A stretch of 64,000 nucleotides of DNA from Dehalococcoidia bacterium UBA6627 (lineage in GTDB: Bacteria; Chloroflexota; Dehalococcoidia; UBA2979): NCBI GenBank assembly GCA_002455955.1, contig DKLZ01000075.1:1204-65203 (forward strand). The letters are read 5' to 3'. How positions within the stretch are numbered: the first letter of the stretch is position 1; each line of letters begins with the position of its first letter. The position numbers and the translations under genes are program-made. Below the pieces are notes generated by a model that saw nothing but the letters and a program-made list of their open reading frames with translations, ran no database searches and was not told where the DNA came from. Positions 37,439 to 45,786 of this stretch are shown here, piece by piece.

Positions 37439-37984
37439 GTGATGTTAAACGAACAGCTCAATCGCCTACTTGTAGCAGTCGTCGGAATCGCCGTCGGCGG
37501 TTTGATCGTCTTAATGGGGATTGGAATGTGGCAGGATGTCGGAAACGAAAACATTGGTCGAGCTGATACCGAACTGGAAAGCGGTTTCAACTTTGATCTA
37601 CCGGCTTTCGACGGATCGCGGTTTGTCCTTACGGATCACATACAAAACCCTATCTTCCTCTACTTCTGGGCGAGTTGGTGTGCCCCATGCGAAATTGAAG
37701 CGCCACTGATTCAGAGCCTCTGGCCAGAGTACCGAGAACGCGGTTACACGTTTATAGGAATCAATATCTGGGATAACACACAGAGTGCCCAAGACTTCGT
37801 TGACCGTCACGGCCTCGAATTTCCAATCGTCATCGACGACGGAAATACGTACCTTGATTACGGTGTCTACGGAATACCGGAGGCATTTTTCTTGCTACCT
37901 GGACTTAGAGTCGACCAGAAGTACATCGGCACATTGACTGAAGTACTCTTCCGCAAACATCTCGAAAATATCAAGAAGTCATAA
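37439..37984 (+). CDS. ccmG: Thioredoxin-like thiol reductase for cytochrome c maturation
   Basis: A 181-residue TlpA/ResA/CcmG-type protein. One N-terminal helix (LVAVVGIAVGGLIVLMGIGM) anchors it outside the membrane. The redox motif is YFWASWCAPCEIEAP (WCxPC). The GIPEAFFLLP segment with the cis-Pro region is conserved. It would keep the CxxCH cysteines of apocytochromes reduced for heme attachment. It heads the ccm operon and lies 10 bases before ccmE. A GTG at 37439 is followed at once by an ATG at 37442; either may be used. Confidence 0.9.
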   Translation: MMLNEQLNRLLVAVVGIAVGGLIVLMGIGMWQDVGNENIGRADTELESGFNFDLPAFDGSRFVLTDHIQNPIFLYFWASWCAPCEIEAPLIQSLWPEYRERGYTFIGINIWDNTQSAQDFVDRHGLEFPIVIDDGNTYLDYGVYGIPEAFFLLPGLRVDQKYIGTLTEVLFRKHLENIKKS

Positions 37985-37994
37985 GGATTAGGCT

Positions 37995-38459
37995 ATGACT
38001 GCATCCGACTCTGATCAGACACCTCCCACCACTTCGAAGGAAGGGGGCAAGCTATTTTCCAGCAATCGAAACCGGCTATTGCTACTCCTAGCGATCTCAA
38101 CGATTGTGATCGGCATCCTCGCTTTCCGTGCCGCTTCAGGTGATCTCTCCTACTACGTCGAGCCGGATGAATTTCTGGCGAAAATCGAAGATAACGAAAA
38201 CAGCCGCTGGCGTGTCGGAGGACGTGTCGTACCTGATTCGATCATCGAACAAAGTGGCCAACCTATCTCTTTCGACATCGCCGGTGAGAGTGGTGAGCGG
38301 ATCAGCATCACCTACGATGGACTCGTGCCAAATCTATTTACCGACAACGCCTTCGTTGTGGTTGACGGGCGTCTTCAAGAGAGTGGGTATTTCCAAGCAA
38401 CCAGAGTGGTAATTAAGCACGAGAACGAATTCTTTTCGGAAAACCCTACTTCTGAGTAG
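37995..38459 (+). CDS. ccmE: Cytochrome c maturation heme chaperone CcmE
   Basis: A periplasmic heme carrier, 154 residues. The N-terminal helix is LLLLLAISTIVIGILAFRA. The OB-fold core reads WRVGGRVVPDSI, VTYDG-like ITYDGLVPNLF and FVVVDGRLQESGYFQATRVV. The heme-binding His is in VIKHENEFF. The usual motif is HxxxY, and here the tyrosine place holds Phe. The acidic tail is short. It precedes ccmF by 65 bases. Confidence 0.92.
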   Translation: MTASDSDQTPPTTSKEGGKLFSSNRNRLLLLLAISTIVIGILAFRAASGDLSYYVEPDEFLAKIEDNENSRWRVGGRVVPDSIIEQSGQPISFDIAGESGERISITYDGLVPNLFTDNAFVVVDGRLQESGYFQATRVVIKHENEFFSENPTSE

Positions 38460-38524
38460 TCAATTGCGAACCTCGTCGGTATCGAAGAGTCGCCGCCAGA
38501 GTTCAGGCACCGGAGATTAGAGTC

Positions 38525-40531
38525 ATGAACGTGACTGCAACACTAGGAGCGTCTGTACTCATAACGGCTCTCGCCAGCTCTTCTTTCGCAACACTATCTG
38601 CAATCTATGGCCTACAGAAACAGAACAACCGTGCAATCCTCGCCTCGCAACGAGCAATCGTAGCTACCGGCGCCCTTACTACACTCGCACTCTTCTCACT
38701 CGCATTCGCATTGCTCTCGAACGATTTCTCAATCTCCCACGTCGCAGAAGTTTCCTCGACGAACATGCAACCTTGGATGAAATGGGCATCTCTCTACAGT
38801 GGTCAACCCGGTTCGCTGCTGTTCTGGACATGGTCGATGTCCCTCCTCATGACACTCTTTGCCAAAACAACACTAAGGCGAATGCCCTGGGGAACGGCCC
38901 ACGCGATTGCCGCGATGGGCATCATCCTCACAGCGTTTCTTATGGCTCTAGTTTTCTTTGCTTCGCCATTTCGAATCAACCCCGTCACACCAGTTGATGG
39001 CCAAGGACTAAATCCTTTGCTGGTCGATCCGGGTATGTTAATCCACCCACCTATGTTACTCACTGGACTCGTCAGCACATCGATTCCGTTTGTGATTGGA
39101 GTATCAGCATTAGCGTCCGGTCGTGTCGACACTGCTTGGTTGCGCCATGCACGACTCTGGGCTCTAGCATCATTCGTCATCCTAAGCGCTGGAAATTTTC
39201 TTGGAGCTTGGTGGGCCTACACGGTACTCGGCTGGGGTGGTTACTGGGGCTGGGATCCTGTCGAAAATTCCGCGATCTTGCCCTTGCTGCCAATCACAGC
39301 CTTCCTCCACTCAGCAGTTGTCCAGGAGCGACGAGGAATGTTGAAAGGTTGGAATCTGGCGCTCATTCTCACGGCGTTCGCACTAGCTATCTTTGGAACA
39401 TTCAACGTCCGGAGTGGTCTAGTTGCCTCGGTACACTCTTTCGCCCAATCCGAAGTTGGACCTTACTTCCTCGTGCTACTGGCACTGGTTGTCGCTACAT
39501 CGCTCGCCCTCGCCATCTGGCGAATGCCACTGCTACGCGCCGACCATGACTTCGATTCCTTTGCCTCACGTGAAACAGGATTAATAGTTAATACCTATGT
39601 GCTAACCGTGATCACGCTCGTAATCCTTGGAGGCACTCTTTTTCCCATATTCTCTGAGCTAGTAAATGACACAAGAATTACTGTCGGACCACCTTTCTTC
39701 AACGACACTACCGGCCCGTTATGGATCGGCCTGCTTCTGCTAATGTCAGTCGGCACGATTCTTCCATGGCGTCGTGCCTCACCTAGCACTGTTCGGAAAC
39801 GATTTCGTTCACCGTTAGCAATGTTGCTGGCGATCATCTTCGCCCTAACTATCTTCGGCATGCGCAATCCATATGCGATCGCAACGATCGCCGCGGCAGC
39901 GATCGTCATCTTCGTCACTACCCGAGAGTTTTATCTCGGGCTGCTGCACACGCACAGATCTGGAAAGAGCAACTGGCTTAGCGCGATCTCAAAGCTCTTC
40001 GAGCGTGACCGGCAACGTTACGGTGGCTACCTAGTTCACCTAGGTGCAGCAGTGATCGCTATCAGCATAATCAGTTCTTCGGTGTTCGAAACACAAGTTA
40101 GAGCGACGTTAGCTCCAGGCCAAACAATCAATGTTGGCAAGTATCAACTAACCTATGACGGCCTCCGCGTCCGCAAACCTGACGTAAATGGAATAGAGCA
40201 AGAAGTAGTAGCGATCATTGATGTCGAGAAGAACGATACGGTGATTGCCTCATTGCAACCCGGTCAGCGGTTCTTCAGTAACTTCGCCAGTCAACCAGTA
40301 GCGATAGTAGCTATCGACGGGAACCTCCTCCGTGACCTGTACGTATTCATGCAAGGATTCGAACCAAATCAGACAGCCGAAATCCAAGCGTTCATCAAAC
40401 CTCTCATACAATGGCTATGGATCGGCGGAGCAATATACATACTCGGTGGACTGCTCGCCTTCACGCCGATTCGACAGGAGGCTCGAGTGCGCGACAAAAC
40501 CGACACGCCAGAAAATTCACTGCAAGAATGA
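38525..40531 (+). CDS. ccmF: Cytochrome c heme lyase subunit CcmF
   Basis: A large polytopic protein of 668 residues that ligates heme from CcmE to apocytochrome. The WWD signature is WAYTVLGWGGYWGWDPVENS, followed by LLPITAFLHSAVVQERRG. Heme-ligand histidines lie in loops such as PGMLIHPPMLLTG and RYGGYLVHLGAAVIAI. About 14 helices are visible. The stop codon overlaps the start of ccmH (ATGA), which shows tight coupling. The length is normal for CcmF. Confidence 0.95.
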   Translation: MNVTATLGASVLITALASSSFATLSAIYGLQKQNNRAILASQRAIVATGALTTLALFSLAFALLSNDFSISHVAEVSSTNMQPWMKWASLYSGQPGSLLFWTWSMSLLMTLFAKTTLRRMPWGTAHAIAAMGIILTAFLMALVFFASPFRINPVTPVDGQGLNPLLVDPGMLIHPPMLLTGLVSTSIPFVIGVSALASGRVDTAWLRHARLWALASFVILSAGNFLGAWWAYTVLGWGGYWGWDPVENSAILPLLPITAFLHSAVVQERRGMLKGWNLALILTAFALAIFGTFNVRSGLVASVHSFAQSEVGPYFLVLLALVVATSLALAIWRMPLLRADHDFDSFASRETGLIVNTYVLTVITLVILGGTLFPIFSELVNDTRITVGPPFFNDTTGPLWIGLLLLMSVGTILPWRRASPSTVRKRFRSPLAMLLAIIFALTIFGMRNPYAIATIAAAAIVIFVTTREFYLGLLHTHRSGKSNWLSAISKLFERDRQRYGGYLVHLGAAVIAISIISSSVFETQVRATLAPGQTINVGKYQLTYDGLRVRKPDVNGIEQEVVAIIDVEKNDTVIASLQPGQRFFSNFASQPVAIVAIDGNLLRDLYVFMQGFEPNQTAEIQAFIKPLIQWLWIGGAIYILGGLLAFTPIRQEARVRDKTDTPENSLQE

Positions 40532-41034
40532 CACGCAAATATTTGATAATTGGCCTCCTGATACTTCTAACCGTTGGTACGGCAGCACTAGAGATAGCTA
40601 TAGCGAACCCTATCAATGCCCAGGAGCTACCGCCCGAGCTCAAGAAACGTGCACTTGGGATCGAACAACAACTTCTGTGCCCTCAGTGCACAAACAAACG
40701 ATTAGACGTCTGTGAATTAGCTATATGCGACGATATGCGTCGACAAATCCAACAGCAGTTAGCAGAAGGTCGGACAAACGATGAAATCATATTCTTCTTC
40801 TCGAATCGCTACGGACAGAGAGTGCTCGCTGAAATCCCGCGTAGAGGCTTTAACCTCTTTCTGTTTGCATGGGTTGGTGCTTCGTTCTTGATCGTTGGTG
40901 CCGGAGGTACGCTGTTCTTGCTTCAGTTACGCCGCACCGGGAAAAAACGACACTCAGCAACGACGAACACTATGAACGGGCAATCTGAAGACGAACGATG
41001 GCTTGAAGCCGAACTGACTAAGGACGAACACTAA
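40528..41034 (+). CDS. ccmH: Cytochrome c maturation protein CcmH (CycL)
   Basis: A 168-residue thiol-redox partner of CcmF. It has an N-terminal signal/anchor (YLIIGLLILLTVGTAALEIA). The redox motif is QLLCPQCTNKRLDVC, where the family normally has LRCxxCQ. Then come the conserved DDMRRQIQQQLAEGRTNDEI and FFSNRYGQRVLAEIP. One transmembrane helix (LFAWVGASFLIVGAGGTLFL) closes the core. Two more cysteines stand close by in RLDVCELAIC. The frame continues upstream into ccmF, but the ATGA overlap fixes the start. The stop overlaps the next start (TAATG). Confidence 0.9.
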   Translation: MTRKYLIIGLLILLTVGTAALEIAIANPINAQELPPELKKRALGIEQQLLCPQCTNKRLDVCELAICDDMRRQIQQQLAEGRTNDEIIFFFSNRYGQRVLAEIPRRGFNLFLFAWVGASFLIVGAGGTLFLLQLRRTGKKRHSATTNTMNGQSEDERWLEAELTKDEH

Positions 41035-41312
41035 TGGAGTGGCTAGTATTGCTTTCTGTCGCATCCTTAACAGCCATCTATATCTGCTGGCCGCATAGTC
41101 CTCTGCCATTAGAATCCGCTTCTGAAGTTGAGCGACTTCGCGATCAGCGGAACAACCTACTGGAAGACTTAACCGAAATCAATGCAGATTACGCGATGGG
41201 TCGGATATCCAACGATGAAAGAACCATCGGACGGCAGATAATCGCGCCAAAACTAAGAGCCGTGACAGAACGGCTTCGTGACCTCGGGGAAACACTTGAG
41301 GTACTACCCTGA
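41034..41312 (+). CDS. CcmI-like small membrane protein
   Basis: A 92-residue protein with one N-terminal helix (WLVLLSVASLTAIYICW) and then a coiled coil (EVERLRDQRNNLLEDLTEINADYAMGRIS). This is the layout of the N-terminal part of CcmI/CycH (helix, coiled coil, DYxxGKxS-like motif) without the TPR domain. It would help CcmF/CcmH handle apocytochrome. Its ATG shares one base with the ccmH stop. The frame ends in TGA inside an apparent CTG start of the next gene. Confidence 0.75.
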   Translation: MEWLVLLSVASLTAIYICWPHSPLPLESASEVERLRDQRNNLLEDLTEINADYAMGRISNDERTIGRQIIAPKLRAVTERLRDLGETLEVLP

Positions 41313-42337
41313 AACGCCTCTCCGCGATCACTCTCGTCGCGACAATGTTATTGATGAGCATCGCAACGAGCGAGCGCTCCGAGGCGCAGACGGTGGATGA
41401 TCGTAAAGGAAGGATCAACGGCGCAATCCACTTAATGACCCCGGGGGTCGTGCTTGGGAAGATCACCGTCCAGTTGATAATAGTCGGAGACGATGCAGAC
41501 CTGAGGTCAATTGAAACGCAGGCTCGACCCGACGGTCGTTTTTATTTTGACGTGATCGCTGATCCAGCAGTCACGCATGTCGTCCGCGTCGTGTATGACG
41601 GGGTACAGTATCTGAGCAATCCCGTCTTGATTTCCCCTGAACTGCCCATTGCTGACGTCGAACTTGAAATATTCGCAGTCAGTGAAGACAAACCCGCCTT
41701 AGTAATTGAAAAGACTATCGTGACAGTTCTTGCAATCGATCGTCTCACAACGGAGCTAACATTGATTCGAGAGGACCTCGTCCGGCACGATGCGCCAACC
41801 GTATATGTCGGTTCGAACGACAGTGCCACCCTAGTACTTCCTGCACCCGACGGTACGTCTGATGCAGGAGGATTCGACGAAGACACATCGATATATTCGT
41901 TCGATGGAAGAAGCCTCGCCATTACAGCAGCACTTCATCCAGGAGTGACTTCTATCGTCACTCGATATACCGTCGGTTACAGACTGGATGAGGACGAATA
42001 CCGCTTGCGAATTACGGCACCACTCAGATCAAATCACATAGAGGTACGTGTACCCAAGCGATTCGTTAACGAAGTTCACTCTAGGAGTATCGACGCAATT
42101 CGCGCTCCTGATACAACCTTTGAGGGTGAATCACTGAGCGTCATCAAGCGGACAACCGTCGCGGAACCTGGGCAAGGTCTCGTGGTTGACCTGCGAGGGT
42201 TATCGGGCATCGAGCGCACAGCAAACCCACTCACTTCGCGATACGGTGCCGCTGCGGGTGTGGTATTCGCGCTAATTGTTATCACGGGAATCGCGATTGG
42301 CCTCAGGAGATGCCTTCCAGAAAAATCAGCATGGTAG
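41309..42337 (+). CDS. Secreted, membrane-anchored protein in the ccm operon
   Basis: A protein of about 342 residues whose role is unknown. Reading from CTG at 41309 gives a full signal peptide (KRLSAITLVATMLLMSIA, cleavage near SEAQ). Starting at the ATG at 41345 would cut the signal peptide in half. GAGG stands seven bases before this CTG, and the CTGA overlaps the previous stop, as ATGA does elsewhere in the operon. The body is beta-rich, with ARPDGRFYFDV and VVRVVYDGVQYLSNPV like a carboxypeptidase-regulatory or Ig-type domain. One C-terminal helix (AAAGVVFALIVITGIAIGL) ends in a short basic tail. Its place suggests a part in heme or apocytochrome handling outside the membrane. Confidence 0.72.
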   Translation: MKRLSAITLVATMLLMSIATSERSEAQTVDDRKGRINGAIHLMTPGVVLGKITVQLIIVGDDADLRSIETQARPDGRFYFDVIADPAVTHVVRVVYDGVQYLSNPVLISPELPIADVELEIFAVSEDKPALVIEKTIVTVLAIDRLTTELTLIREDLVRHDAPTVYVGSNDSATLVLPAPDGTSDAGGFDEDTSIYSFDGRSLAITAALHPGVTSIVTRYTVGYRLDEDEYRLRITAPLRSNHIEVRVPKRFVNEVHSRSIDAIRAPDTTFEGESLSVIKRTTVAEPGQGLVVDLRGLSGIERTANPLTSRYGAAAGVVFALIVITGIAIGLRRCLPEKSAW

Positions 42338-43029
42338 AAAGTACTGTCGCGATAGAAACCAATGGACTAACGAAGAGATACAGCGGTATCGAAGTGATCT
42401 CCGCCGCAACATTTTCCCTACCAAAAGGATCAAAGACTGCATTGATCGGGCCGAATGGTTCGGGCAAGACCACACTACTCGGGATGCTCTCCTCACTGAT
42501 CACACCGAGTGCCGGTGAAGCAACTCTCGCAGGGCATTCACTGACCGCAAATTCGCAATCGTTTAGGCGCGAAATTGGTGTTCTGGCACATCGACCGATG
42601 ATCTACGAGGAGCTATCACCTTTCGAAAACCTCCAATTCTTCGCGAGGTTATACGAGATCGATGAGCAGGACTCTAGAATCGAGGATTTGCTTCGTGCTG
42701 TGGGTCTTTGGCAACGACGCCAAGCGCCAGCCCAGATATTGTCTCGCGGTTATCATCAGAGACTTGCTCTAGCACGAGCATTACTCCACCGACCGCAGAT
42801 ACTATTGCTAGACGAGCCAGAAACTGGCCTCGATCCCGAAGGTATCCGACTACTCGATGAACTCGTCCTCCGCGCGCCAGATATAACTGTCCTCGCTGCC
42901 ACACACCTCATCGAACGCGCTTCGTCTTGGTCTGATGGAGTTCTGCGTCTCGAGAGAGGGCGTATCGTCGAAGCTACCGCAAAACCATCAAAGACAGATG
43001 CACCTCCTAAGATCGAAGCTCCAGCATGA
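42310..43029 (+). CDS. ccmA: Heme exporter ATPase CcmA
   Basis: The ABC ATPase of the CcmABC complex that releases holo-CcmE. Walker A is IGPNGSGKTTLLGML, the signature is ILSRGYHQRLALARALL (a normal CcmA variant of LSGGQ), and Walker B is ILLLDEPETGLD. It has 239 residues from this ATG; an in-frame ATG at 42331 is equally possible, as both overlap the previous gene and no ideal ribosome-binding site decides. The tail is hydrophilic and rich in Lys and Pro. It overlaps ccmB by four bases. Confidence 0.92.
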   Translation: MPSRKISMVESTVAIETNGLTKRYSGIEVISAATFSLPKGSKTALIGPNGSGKTTLLGMLSSLITPSAGEATLAGHSLTANSQSFRREIGVLAHRPMIYEELSPFENLQFFARLYEIDEQDSRIEDLLRAVGLWQRRQAPAQILSRGYHQRLALARALLHRPQILLLDEPETGLDPEGIRLLDELVLRAPDITVLAATHLIERASSWSDGVLRLERGRIVEATAKPSKTDAPPKIEAPA

Positions 43030-43682
43030 ATCCTATGCTCACCTTAATTCGAAAAGATCTTCAACTGACCTGGCGCGACCGTAGCAACTGGCTTTCCGCA
43101 CTTTCGTTCGCTTGTATCAGTCTCCTGATTTATTCGTTTGCCTTTGATTTAGTAGCTACCGACCTGAAGCCATTGTTACCTGGTGTCCTCTGGACGACAT
43201 TCCTATTCGTTGGTGTCTTTGCCAGTAGCCAATCTTTTCAGCGTGAATGGGACTCGGACGTTTTAGACGCCTTAATGCTTGCTCCAATCTCTCCTACAGC
43301 AATTTATCTCGGGAAAGCATTGACAAACGTGATCTCGCTATTGGCAATCGAATTGGTTCTTCTGCTCCTCAGCACTATGCTATTTGACACGGCCTTCCTC
43401 ACCGCCGAGCTAATACTGGTGGTTGTCATCGGAACGATCGGATACATCTCGCTAACAACGCTTCTGTCGACACTCGGCACACGTGCTAGAGCACGTTCTA
43501 TGCTGTTCCCCGTACTCGCACTTCCACTTTTGATCCCGCTACTAATCGCAGGAGTCCGAGCATCGAGTGCAGCGATGGACGAGCCTATCGGTTCTGCACC
43601 ATGGATCCTCTTACTCACTGTGTTTGCTATCTGGAGTACTGCTAGCGGATTACTCCTTTTCCCATTGGCAGTGAAACGATGA
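43026..43682 (+). CDS. ccmB: Heme exporter membrane protein CcmB
   Basis: The 218-residue membrane partner of CcmA, with six hydrophobic helices. It starts LTLIRKDLQLTWRDRSNWLS, and contains FASSQSFQREWDSDVLDALMLAPISPTAI, the conserved cytoplasmic loop, and FPVLALPLLIPLLIAGVRAS. It shares ATGA with the end of ccmA and with the start of ccmC, so the three are translated together. Confidence 0.92.
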   Translation: MNPMLTLIRKDLQLTWRDRSNWLSALSFACISLLIYSFAFDLVATDLKPLLPGVLWTTFLFVGVFASSQSFQREWDSDVLDALMLAPISPTAIYLGKALTNVISLLAIELVLLLLSTMLFDTAFLTAELILVVVIGTIGYISLTTLLSTLGTRARARSMLFPVLALPLLIPLLIAGVRASSAAMDEPIGSAPWILLLTVFAIWSTASGLLLFPLAVKR

Positions 43683-44461
43683 GTGCTACGAGCCCTGATA
43701 TCCCTGAAGCACGTCCATCGCGCCTTCAAGCACTATTCACGTTTCTTCTGAGAGCTGTTCTCCCGGTTTACCAGAGGCGCTGGGTGCTCCTTCCCGCGCT
43801 CACCGGAGTCATGATGATGGCTATGCTCGTGGGAGCAGTCCTAGCGGCCCCGCGTGAAGTCGTGGAGGGAGATGTTCAACGCTTGATGTACTTACATGTC
43901 CCGTCTGCAACCATTGGGACTTACTTTTCTTTCCTTATCACCGCCGTTGCTTCAGCAATCTTCCTCATGTCCCGGGATATCCGTTGGGACGCGGTCGCAC
44001 GGGCAGCTGCAACGGTAGGTGTGCTCTTTACGATCTTTACTCTGGCAACAGGGGCGATCTGGGGAAAGCCGATTTGGGGAGTCTACTGGTCATGGGACGC
44101 GCGTCTTACCTCCACTTTGGTACTCCTCCTGATCTACACGGCGTACTTACTAGCAAGATCAGTGGCTGGTCCAAATGATGAACAAGCAGCACGTTATACA
44201 GCAATTTTCGCGCTGGTTGGATTTCTCGATATCCCGCTAATCCACTTCTCTGTTGATTGGTGGCGAACACTTCACCCACAGCGGATAATCTTTAACACTC
44301 GGCCTGCAGTACCAAACGAGATGTTGTTCGTCCTGCTCGTCGCGTTCCTAGCTATTACGTTTTTGATGTTGTGGCTCATCGCTTTACGCAGTGATTCCGA
44401 ACAGCTTGCGCAACGCACTGACCGTATGCGTATGTACCTAGATCAGCGAGGAAACAATTAA
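43679..44461 (+). CDS. ccmC: Heme-handling protein CcmC
   Basis: A six-helix protein of 260 residues that attaches heme to CcmE. The WWD domain is KPIWGVYWSWDARLTS; histidines lie in LMYLHVPSATIGTYFSF and PLIHFSVDWWRTLHP. The N-terminus has about 25 more hydrophilic residues than E. coli CcmC. Its start overlaps the ccmB stop, and its stop shares one base with the ccmD start. Confidence 0.94.
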   Translation: MSATSPDIPEARPSRLQALFTFLLRAVLPVYQRRWVLLPALTGVMMMAMLVGAVLAAPREVVEGDVQRLMYLHVPSATIGTYFSFLITAVASAIFLMSRDIRWDAVARAAATVGVLFTIFTLATGAIWGKPIWGVYWSWDARLTSTLVLLLIYTAYLLARSVAGPNDEQAARYTAIFALVGFLDIPLIHFSVDWWRTLHPQRIIFNTRPAVPNEMLFVLLVAFLAITFLMLWLIALRSDSEQLAQRTDRMRMYLDQRGNN

Positions 44462-44727
44462 TGGAAGAAAATGCACTTGAGTTCCTCTTCGCAGGATTCG
44501 CTGTCTTCTGGGCCGGACTCTTTATCTACCTAGTGCTGCTGCAGATACGCCTTCGTGATATCCAGCAAGAAGTCGCGACCCTCGAAGAACGCCTTACCGA
44601 ATCAGAAAATACCGACACTTCCTACGGAGAAGCTATTAGCACCTCTGAATCAACTGCAGATTCCACCACTCCAAACGAACTTTCCAAGAGAGACACAACC
44701 ACAAACGCATCCTCACGCGACGCTTAG
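44461..44727 (+). CDS. ccmD: CcmD-like small membrane protein
   Basis: An 88-residue protein with one helix (FLFAGFAVFWAGLFIYLVLL), then a short coiled coil (RLRDIQQEVATLEERL), then an unstructured Ser/Thr-rich tail. Size, topology and place after ccmC fit CcmD, which stabilises the CcmABC-CcmE complex. The tail is longer than in proteobacterial CcmD. The start shares a base with the stop of ccmC. Confidence 0.85.
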   Translation: MEENALEFLFAGFAVFWAGLFIYLVLLQIRLRDIQQEVATLEERLTESENTDTSYGEAISTSESTADSTTPNELSKRDTTTNASSRDA

Positions 44728-44782
44728 GAAATGATGACAAAGGTCAAGAACCAAGGAATAAACTTGGTTGGAGCCAGATGAT

Positions 44783-45742
44783 ATGTCGGAAACCGGGTCG
44801 CAGCGTCACAAAAGAGCCTCGAGCGTCAGCTTGTCCGACACCAGCGACCTGTCTCAATCAATGAGTAAACGTTCTTTCAGTACCGTACTATACGACTACC
44901 TAATCCTCCTCAAGCCATCGATCATCGTGCTATTACTTATCACGACCGTTCCTGCGATGATCTTGGCCAATGACGCATGGCCTGATGCTTGGCTAGTAAT
45001 CGCTACATTGATAGGTGGCATCCTCGCTGCCGGTGGTGCCGGTGCCGCGAACATGTACATTGACCGCGACATTGACAAGATCATGGTGCGAACAAGATCT
45101 CGCCCACTACCCGCTGGTCGTATTCCTGCTCGACATGCGGCGATCGCTGGCTGGTCGATGGGTACAGCCTCAGGCGTTTGGCTAGTGCTAACCGTCAATA
45201 TCCTCTCAGCAGTCCTAGCAGTGAGTGCCTTTTTCTTCTATGTAGTGGTCTACAGCATGTGGTTGAAGCGCACGACGGTACATAACACCGTTCTAGGAGG
45301 AATCGCGGGCGCAGCGCCTCCATTGATTGGGTGGGCGGCTGTAACAGGCTCAATCGATTGGACCAGTGCACTTCTGTTCCTCGTCGTCTTTGCCTGGCAA
45401 CCGCCTCATTTCTGGGCACTCGCTCTACTACTTGCAGACGATTATCGGGATGCGAACGTCCCAATGCTCCCCGCTGTTCGAGACGAAGGCGAGACGAAGT
45501 ACCATACGTTGATCTGGTCGATGCTAACCGCTGCCGTGACTTTGGCTCTGGGCATCACTGCACGCCTAGGCGCACTATATTTTGCGATCGCAACGATTGG
45601 AGGAATCGGGTTGATAGTTGTTGCTTGGCGACTATACCGAACACCAGGGGTCGAAATGGCACCAGTGATGTTCCGCTATTCGACAATTTACCTCACGCTG
45701 CTATTCGGCAGTATGGCAGCGGATCGCCTTCTATTTGATTAG
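44783..45742 (+). CDS. ctaB: Protoheme IX farnesyltransferase
   Basis: Turns heme B into heme O, the precursor of the heme A in the caa3 oxidase. The 319-residue UbiA-type protein has the prenyl-diphosphate motif NMYIDRDIDKIMVRTRSRPLP and the second acidic motif LLLADDYRDANVPMLP. YSMWLKRTTVHNTVLGGIAGAAPP is also typical. Nine helices are visible. The ATG at 44783 has GGAG nine bases upstream; a TTG at 44768 is less likely. The first 40 residues are hydrophilic. It lies 55 bases after ccmD, so probably in the same transcript. No ctaA (heme A synthase) is present in the window. Confidence 0.93.
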   Translation: MSETGSQRHKRASSVSLSDTSDLSQSMSKRSFSTVLYDYLILLKPSIIVLLLITTVPAMILANDAWPDAWLVIATLIGGILAAGGAGAANMYIDRDIDKIMVRTRSRPLPAGRIPARHAAIAGWSMGTASGVWLVLTVNILSAVLAVSAFFFYVVVYSMWLKRTTVHNTVLGGIAGAAPPLIGWAAVTGSIDWTSALLFLVVFAWQPPHFWALALLLADDYRDANVPMLPAVRDEGETKYHTLIWSMLTAAVTLALGITARLGALYFAIATIGGIGLIVVAWRLYRTPGVEMAPVMFRYSTIYLTLLFGSMAADRLLFD

Positions 45743-45786
45743 CTCTGCCAACAAACTTAGGGCTTAATCAACACTGCCTTCTGTTG

